A stretch of DNA of 45,385 nt from Spirochaetota bacterium (GTDB lineage: Bacteria; Spirochaetota; Leptospiria; Turneriellales; Turneriellaceae), in the NCBI GenBank assembly GCA_017302045.1, contig JAFLED010000002.1:1-45385 (forward strand), read 5' to 3'. Below are positions 42,791 through 45,385 of the stretch, piece by piece. Position 1 is the first letter of the stretch. Every line of letters begins with the position of its first letter. The notes beneath the pieces were generated by a model that saw nothing but the letters and a program-made list of their open reading frames with translations, did no database searches and had not been told where the DNA came from. A program made the position numbers and the translations under genes.

Positions 42791-43585
42791 TCAGTTCTTT
42801 CGCAATGATTTCATAATCTCTATCGCCTTCTGAGCGCGAATAAAACCCTCTTTCAGACCAGTCAACTTTTCAAGATTCTCAGATTTTGTGTGGCGATCGA
42901 GTTGAAACAAAACTTGTTCAAGACTGTTATACCCTCCCGCAACGAGTATCTTATCTGCACTGCGGTGTTTCAGCACGGCAAGTTCCGCAAGCGTGGCTTC
43001 GGCGGCGGCGCGCACGTCGCCGTCTTTACAGGCGTCGATATAAGGCTGAAGATTAGGGGATTTTTTGTTCTTGAAGCGTGCCGTCCTGAGTTCCGAGCGG
43101 ATTTGTATCGCAAGACTATCCGTAAAAAACCGATCTTCTTTTTGCTCCCGGCAAATTTGTAAATATTCGATCGCAATTGAATAAGCAGCGGCGTATTCGA
43201 CATACTCGTCTAAAGCCGAGTTCAGTTCGGCATTCTGGCAGGTTTTCCTGAATTTTTCATAGTCATCGCGCTGCTGTTTCTCGTATGACTTTAACTGCCC
43301 TTTCGTATCGGCAACGCCGCCTTTGAGCTGCCGGTTTGTCTGTTTCATGGTCTCTCGTAGCTTGACGATCTGAGCGTCACTGACACCTTCGGTCGCGCAG
43401 ACATCGACGATCGCAGAGAACGCTTTACAAGAATCTGCTCCCGCTCCCAAACCTTGAACAATGGTACAATTTTCTTCCGCCAGACGCACCAGCTCGGCAT
43501 CGCGGCATTTTTTATCTTCGGTCGCGGAAATTTCCGCCGATATAAATCCGACGAGGAGAAGAAAAATCGGATGGCACAATTTCAT
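42791..43585 (-). CDS. Secreted helical protein of the CHAT operon
   Basis: A signal peptide (MKLCHPIFLLLVGFISAEISA) is followed by about 240 residues that are almost all helical and charged, with five cysteines in the mature part (KKCRDAEL, ENCTIV, DSCKAF, DVCATE, KTCQNAEL) and another two later. The layout, helical pairs such as YSIAIEYLQICREQK and AEATLAELAVLKHRSADKI, suggests a TPR-like or coiled-coil scaffold. Its ATG overlaps the CHAT stop (ATGA), so its amount is tied to CHAT. It may meet the periplasmic tail of the CHAT protein. No family recognised. Confidence 0.75.
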   Translation of the reverse strand: MKLCHPIFLLLVGFISAEISATEDKKCRDAELVRLAEENCTIVQGLGAGADSCKAFSAIVDVCATEGVSDAQIVKLRETMKQTNRQLKGGVADTKGQLKSYEKQQRDDYEKFRKTCQNAELNSALDEYVEYAAAYSIAIEYLQICREQKEDRFFTDSLAIQIRSELRTARFKNKKSPNLQPYIDACKDGDVRAAAEATLAELAVLKHRSADKILVAGGYNSLEQVLFQLDRHTKSENLEKLTGLKEGFIRAQKAIEIMKSLRKN

Positions 43586-45039
43586 GGCAGCTCGTTTTTC
43601 AGCCGAATAATTTTCGAGGTCTCGGGGACATCGGAAGTCAGCACGTCGGACAAAATTCTTTCTTTATCTTCCTTCGTGTAGAAAGGATGCGGCATCGTGC
43701 GAAAATCGGCCACCAGGCTCGCCAGGGCCGGCGACTGTATTGTCGGCGTTTTCTCATGGTGACGGGAGGTAATGACACCGATCGGTTTCTCGGGAAGCCG
43801 TGCCGCCGGCGCCCGGGATTCTGCGGCTTTGGCGGTTCGTTTGTCGCGCCGCCGGTTTGACGGATTTTCCGGTTGAGACAATCTCGCTTTAGACGACATC
43901 TCTGCCGGTTTGGACATGCGATCTCCTGCGAAGAAGACAATACTCAGGGCTATCGCAAAAAATGCCGCCGCTGCAATCACGAATTTTCCGGCTTTCTGTC
44001 GTTTGCGGTTTTCCGCGCCGGCAAAAAACTGTATGCCCAGCCATGCCAATTCGGCGGCACCGAATTTTTCAAAGATCGCGCGCCTTAAAGACAGCGCGAT
44101 TGCGGAAAGTGATTTCTTGCGGTCTCGGTAAAATAATTTCAAGATCGGAGACCTGTTTTCGCGCCGAAGGAAATCCGCCCAAAACGCCTCTGCCGCAAAC
44201 AGGGCAGCCGCGTCGGATACCGGATAGCCATAGCCGATATAATTTTTCACCCCCGCCGACAAAAAAGCGGCCGCAAGCCCGGTTTGAGCATATTCGCCGG
44301 CAGAATTACAGCCGTTGATAAATGCCAGCTTCATATTATCGAGGTTCATGGCCGCGATGTCCTGTGGAAACAAAGCACCGTCCCGGAAACGCAGCGATTG
44401 TTCGCGGACATGCCCCGAATAGTGCAGATACTCGCAGTGTGCAAGTTCTTCGACAGCCTGTGTGGTAGCCGCGAGCTTTCCCAACACGCGCATATCCACC
44501 TTGCCGCTGCCGATGTGCTCCAGGGATTTTTTCTCTTCGTTAGTCAGGACGGCGATGTCGGAGGCGCCTTCGGGATTCGCCAATAGAAGAAAATTTCGCG
44601 CGCGGTTTGCGGTATTTGCCGTTTCGCTTCGTGCTGAAACCGTGCGCATCTGCCGCAGAATCGGTATGCCAAGGCCCGCGAAATTTTCCGTTGCCCGGTT
44701 CATCGGTAAAAGTTCGAACGGCAGACGCGCCCAATCCGCATCGACCGAAAAGACGAGTTGGAGCGCGTCGGCGCAGTCAAAGGAGGGTTGAAAAAGCAGC
44801 GTACGCAGCGTGTTACCGTAACGCCGTAGCCTCTCTGCCACCTCACGATCAAAGACATGGTCTTCGGGTCTGCTGTTCTTTTGCGCCAGTACGCGAGCGA
44901 CGAAATCAAGCCAGTCGTCGAGAAACGCCAGCAGCAATTTTTTAGGAATCAGTTTGTGATTTTCAACGGTGCCTGGGATTACCTCATCAACGATAACGTC
45001 GACGTTGTCGAGGGCGGCGTCGATGATTCGGATACGCAT
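43582..45039 (-). CDS. Membrane-anchored CHAT-domain protease
   Basis: The 485-residue protein has a CHAT (caspase HetF associated with TPRs) domain with the catalytic His210 (YLHYSGHV) and Cys244 (FINGCNSA) in the right order and context, plus the typical DADWARLPFELLP and GLAAAFLSAGVKNYIGYGYPVSD. There are no TPR repeats; residues 1-80 form a separate N-terminal region. A basic stretch precedes one membrane helix (353-372), and about 113 residues rich in Lys, Pro and Ser should lie outside. The protease domain would then be cytoplasmic, next to the sigma and anti-sigma factors. It is the second gene of the operon. Confidence 0.9.
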   Translation of the reverse strand: MRIRIIDAALDNVDVIVDEVIPGTVENHKLIPKKLLLAFLDDWLDFVARVLAQKNSRPEDHVFDREVAERLRRYGNTLRTLLFQPSFDCADALQLVFSVDADWARLPFELLPMNRATENFAGLGIPILRQMRTVSARSETANTANRARNFLLLANPEGASDIAVLTNEEKKSLEHIGSGKVDMRVLGKLAATTQAVEELAHCEYLHYSGHVREQSLRFRDGALFPQDIAAMNLDNMKLAFINGCNSAGEYAQTGLAAAFLSAGVKNYIGYGYPVSDAAALFAAEAFWADFLRRENRSPILKLFYRDRKKSLSAIALSLRRAIFEKFGAAELAWLGIQFFAGAENRKRQKAGKFVIAAAAFFAIALSIVFFAGDRMSKPAEMSSKARLSQPENPSNRRRDKRTAKAAESRAPAARLPEKPIGVITSRHHEKTPTIQSPALASLVADFRTMPHPFYTKEDKERILSDVLTSDVPETSKIIRLKNELP

Positions 45040-45101
45040 TCTTAAACAAGCGACTCAGCTTTTATACAGCCGGTTTTCCGCCTTATCCGTCCAGCGGACA
45101 T

Positions 45102-45278
45102 TCACCATTTCTCAATGCGTTTAAGGAGTTCTTCCGTTGAAATAGAACGACCGGCTTCCGAGGCGGCAAGACCTTCTACTACCTGATTTACAAAGTTAAC
45201 TTTTTCCATAATGTCTTCGGCCGAGACATCGTCGGGTAATTTCTTTATAACTTCGAGAGTTGCTTCTTTAAGCGACAT
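45102..45278 (-). CDS. Small antitoxin-like protein at the head of the CHAT operon
   Basis: AGGAG precedes ATG 45278. The 58-residue product (MSLKEATLEVIKKLPDDVSAEDIMEKV..., ending STEELLKRIEKW) matches the pattern of small helical antitoxins that pair with ParE/RelE toxins: KKLPDD, EDIM, EGL, EAGR, EELLKRI. No such toxin gene adjoins; the next gene, 62 bases away, is CHAT. The protein may be an orphan antitoxin, or an inhibitor or substrate of CHAT. Confidence 0.75.
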   Translation of the reverse strand: MSLKEATLEVIKKLPDDVSAEDIMEKVNFVNQVVEGLAASEAGRSISTEELLKRIEKW

Positions 45279-45300
45279 GGTAACTCCTGGTACCTGAAAT

Positions 45301-45347
45301 CTGCCCGAACCGCGCACCTTAATTTATGCACGATGGCGGGCAGTCAA
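45301..45347 (-). promoter_or_regulatory. Promoter and inverted repeat for the CHAT operon
   Basis: On the minus strand TTGACT (45347-45342) and an A+T-rich -10 (TAAATT or AAATTA, about 45326-45320) are 15-16 bases apart. CTGCCCG (45301-45307) and CGGGCAG (45337-45343) form a 7-bp inverted repeat that brackets the -10 region, a likely operator. Confidence 0.45.
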
Positions 45348-45385
45348 GACAGAAATACCTTTATCAATCTTTTCTGGCGCTCATT

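Noticed and set aside
41461-45278. CHAT operon as part of a type III-E CRISPR system
   Set aside because: There is no gRAMP/Cas7-11, Csx30 or CRISPR array in the window, and the CHAT protein lacks TPRs and has a membrane helix; only the logic is comparable.
1-45385. tRNA, rRNA and CRISPR array
   Set aside because: I looked for T-loop-like sequences, rRNA-like conserved blocks and regularly spaced direct repeats and found none that hold up.

Overview
The window is about 54% G+C by eye and gene-dense on both strands. It carries many genes for secreted proteins, lipoproteins and outer-membrane barrels, and it has no rRNA, tRNA, CRISPR array or transposase that I can recognise. The mix (tandem hemerythrin, WG repeats, Cache-type class III adenylate cyclase, CHAT protein, an ABC-F protein with an Asn-Tyr-Leu-Ser-Ala-Glu N-terminus) fits a Leptospirales spirochaete such as Turneriella. 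That assignment is an inference from gene style, not a proven identity.

Layout. 1-3149: partial SDR enzyme, then msrB, a secreted protein, msrA, a cupin and another secreted protein (oxidised-methionine repair cluster). 3150-7013: a looser, lower-G+C stretch with LysE-type exporter, VOC protein, secreted protein and SDR enzyme, separated by decayed DNA that includes an msrA-like scrap. 7014-14344: NarL-type two-component pair, lipoprotein, outer-membrane barrel, lipoprotein, WG-repeat protein and a small secreted protein. 14378-18418: aldehyde dehydrogenase overlapping a sodium/solute symporter, with a divergent quinone-oxidoreductase-like gene. 18467-25703: secreted coiled-coil protein, NamZ, ClpP, DUF4386 protein, adenylate cyclase and TetR regulator. 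25765-27447: a TetR-type operator pair in front of a TonB-like membrane protein and an outer-membrane barrel. 27582-33879: acyl-CoA ligase, MurU-like nucleotidyltransferase, tandem hemerythrin, release-factor-like protein, tautomerase, AmgK-like kinase and a Doc/AbrB toxin-antitoxin pair. 33989-41362: a long plus-strand run with FGE-type protein, NagX-like acyltransferase, Uup-type ABC-F protein and a degenerate M23 protein. 41461-45278: a minus-strand operon of a small antitoxin-like protein, a membrane-anchored CHAT protease, a secreted protein, an ECF sigma factor and a soluble zinc-type anti-sigma factor.

How genes may work together. NamZ, the AmgK-like kinase, the MurU-like nucleotidyltransferase and the NagX-like protein together suggest recovery of cell-wall amino sugars. 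The TetR regulator probably controls both flanking envelope genes through matching palindromes. The most interesting unit is the CHAT/sigma/anti-sigma operon, which could couple a caspase-like protease to transcription, by analogy with the CHAT-controlled sigma factor of type III-E CRISPR systems; that mechanism is a hypothesis here.
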